Assembly: GCA_030066045.1 (NCBI GenBank)
Contig: JASJCJ010000012.1
Span: 1-50,985 of the forward strand
Direction: 5' to 3'
Length of the DNA: 50,985 nt
Source: Calothrix sp. MO_167.B12
GTDB lineage: Bacteria > Cyanobacteriota > Cyanobacteriia > Cyanobacteriales > Nostocaceae
The notes below the pieces were generated by a model. That model ran no database searches. It worked only from the letters and a program-made list of their open reading frames with translations, and was not told where the DNA came from. A program made the position numbers and the translations under genes. Below, one piece after another: positions 49,625-50,985 of this stretch. Position 1 is the first letter of the stretch. The number at the start of each line of letters is the position of its first letter.

Positions 49625-50985
49625 GTCCTAAAAAACTCCTGACACCGAATTTGTTGTAGTAATTTAGAATTCACGAGATTGCTTTCCTACATGGAGTCTA
49701 TTGCTCCTCAAGCACAGCAACCCTGCTTGCAATGACAGATACTACCTTTGTTGGATCGCAAATTGGTATTATCTATACTCCTAGGGGTTTAAAACCCCAT
49801 CCCCTAAGGGTTGTTTGTTTTGTGTTGGGGTTTAAATCCCCATTACAAAACGTAATTACGAATTACGAATTACGAATTGTTTAATTGGTGCCCCCTGGAA
49901 TAAAATGTTAAAAATCACAATCGCAATACAATTGTTGATCCACAGAAACATTGTGCGACTGATACCAATTTCCCATGAAGATGCACTTAATATTTCGCAA
50001 TCATATAACCTGGTATCTTTAGTGATTTTCACTAGACAAATAGTATCAAAAAGTACTTAATTATCTGATTCTTGCATGAAGACAAAGAATAGCAAATTAT
50101 ACAAATGAAACCTGATGAGATTGAGAAGGCTCAACCCATTAAAATCTTCTTTTCAATGGCAATGCCAAACAGAATGCTGTTTGAGTGGTAATTTTATATA
50201 AGTCTGGAAAAAGATATTTGAAAAGTTTCTTTTTTTAACCCAAGTCTTGATTTGGATACTTCCAAACCTGGATTTTAAATGGCTGAATGTCTTATTATTC
50301 CAATTTCATGGAATGAGTTGGAGGTAGTTTATGATACTTTTCAAACATCCTCTAAGATAGGTTACTGCGTTGTTAATTTTAAATTTAGTATTTTTTCTCC
50401 CAAGAACAACTACATTTAGCAAAGCTGTTTTCTTGGTAGATATGACCCTAAAAAATTTCGACGGATATTGAACAATCCGTTCCTATCAAGTATGTTTGAC
50501 TGGAGTTTTAACACTCGTTTATCTACGTGTATTCACCATACCGTAGTTTGAATATGAGGCTATATTTTTGTTATATTAGTTTATCTTTTGTAGTATTTGT
50601 TTATATTGATGCTCTGTCATTCTATTATAGCGGTTTTCAGTTGAGTGAAGTACACAAATTTTACCTCACCCCTTCCCCTCTCCTTATTAAAGAGAGGGGT
50701 GGCTTTAGCGGGGGTGAGGTTCTGAGTGTATTCCATCCAAGTGAAAAGTGCTATATTGTGAGCGATCGCACACTTTGGTATAATCAGCCCAAAGCTAGTC
50801 AGCATAAGGGAAAAGAAAGCTTTCATCACCTCCCCTAAACGCAGTTCTTTGGCAATCCGCTGTAGATGTAATATCAAATCCGATAGCATCTGAATGATAA
50901 AAAACCGCAAAGACGCAAAGGACGCAAAGGAAGAGGAAGAGAGAGAGTAACTGAAATAATTCCGATACAAACGGAAACGATATAA
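49625..50985. other. Gene-free region upstream of the RiPP locus with dispersed repeats
   Basis: It holds the promoter side of the B1 gene, an AGGGGTTTAAAACCCC hairpin near 49783 and AATTACG heptads near 49855-49877. Otherwise it is AT-rich DNA without recognisable genes. At 50866-50985 it carries an inverted, near-identical copy of 30443-30560 (CGCAAAGACGCAAAGGACGC core) that runs off the window end. Frames at 50527-50838 and 50617-50970 are repeat-derived. Confidence 0.55.

Noticed and set aside
50527-50985. ORFs of 103 and 117 residues at the window end
   Set aside because: Built from a hairpin repeat (CTCTCC...GGAGAG type) and the CGCAAAGACGCAAAGG repeat also found inverted at 30443-30560.

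Overview
The window looks like chromosomal DNA of a filamentous, probably heterocyst-forming (Nostocales-type) cyanobacterium. The HIP1 octamer GCGATCGC recurs throughout, intergenic regions carry many heptanucleotide tandem repeats, small palindromic and MITE-like repeats are frequent, and thiC, miaA and gyrB have cyanobacterial character (gyrB carries an intein at the site used in Synechocystis). No rRNA, convincing tRNA or CRISPR array was seen.

Layout. 1-8.98 kb: scattered genes on the minus strand (Uma2-type nuclease, a conserved protein of unknown function, a double-ACT protein, a FAD-dependent oxidoreductase, a broken IS630-type transposase) in repeat-rich DNA. It includes a strongly structured stretch at 3.66-4.09 kb that may be an orphan IscB/HEARO-type guide RNA. 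8.98-27.6 kb: a plus-strand exopolysaccharide (EPS) locus of the Wzx/Wzy type. It has a WbpM/CapD-like sugar dehydratase, a flippase, three glycosyltransferases, a polymerase, an asparagine synthetase, a Calx-beta/pectate-lyase-like secreted protein, a priming sugar transferase, PHP and ATP-grasp enzymes, a DegT aminotransferase and a Wzc-like tyrosine autokinase. A PEP-CTERM surface protein lies just beyond it. 30.2-39.6 kb: housekeeping genes: a small unknown gene, miaA, gyrB interrupted by two inteins, and thiC behind a TPP riboswitch.

40.97-49.62 kb: a minus-strand RiPP locus that I read as a lasso-peptide cluster. In transcription order it holds B1 (PqqD-like recognition protein), B2 (transglutaminase-like leader protease), a mini PepSY-type membrane protein, a second membrane protein, C (asparagine-synthetase-like cyclase lacking the glutaminase cysteine), the precursor A, an HprK-like kinase, a JmjC/cupin oxygenase and an ABC exporter. 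The precursor matches the lasso leader motif exactly and offers Gly1/Asp8 for an eight-residue ring, but its predicted core is 56 residues, far longer than usual. This is the best candidate for an undescribed system: a long-tailed, possibly phosphorylated and hydroxylated lasso-like peptide with two unassigned membrane proteins. The gyrB gene is the second highlight: its two inteins have different homing-nuclease types and both interrupt the TOPRIM catalytic motifs, so functional gyrase B should require both splicing events.
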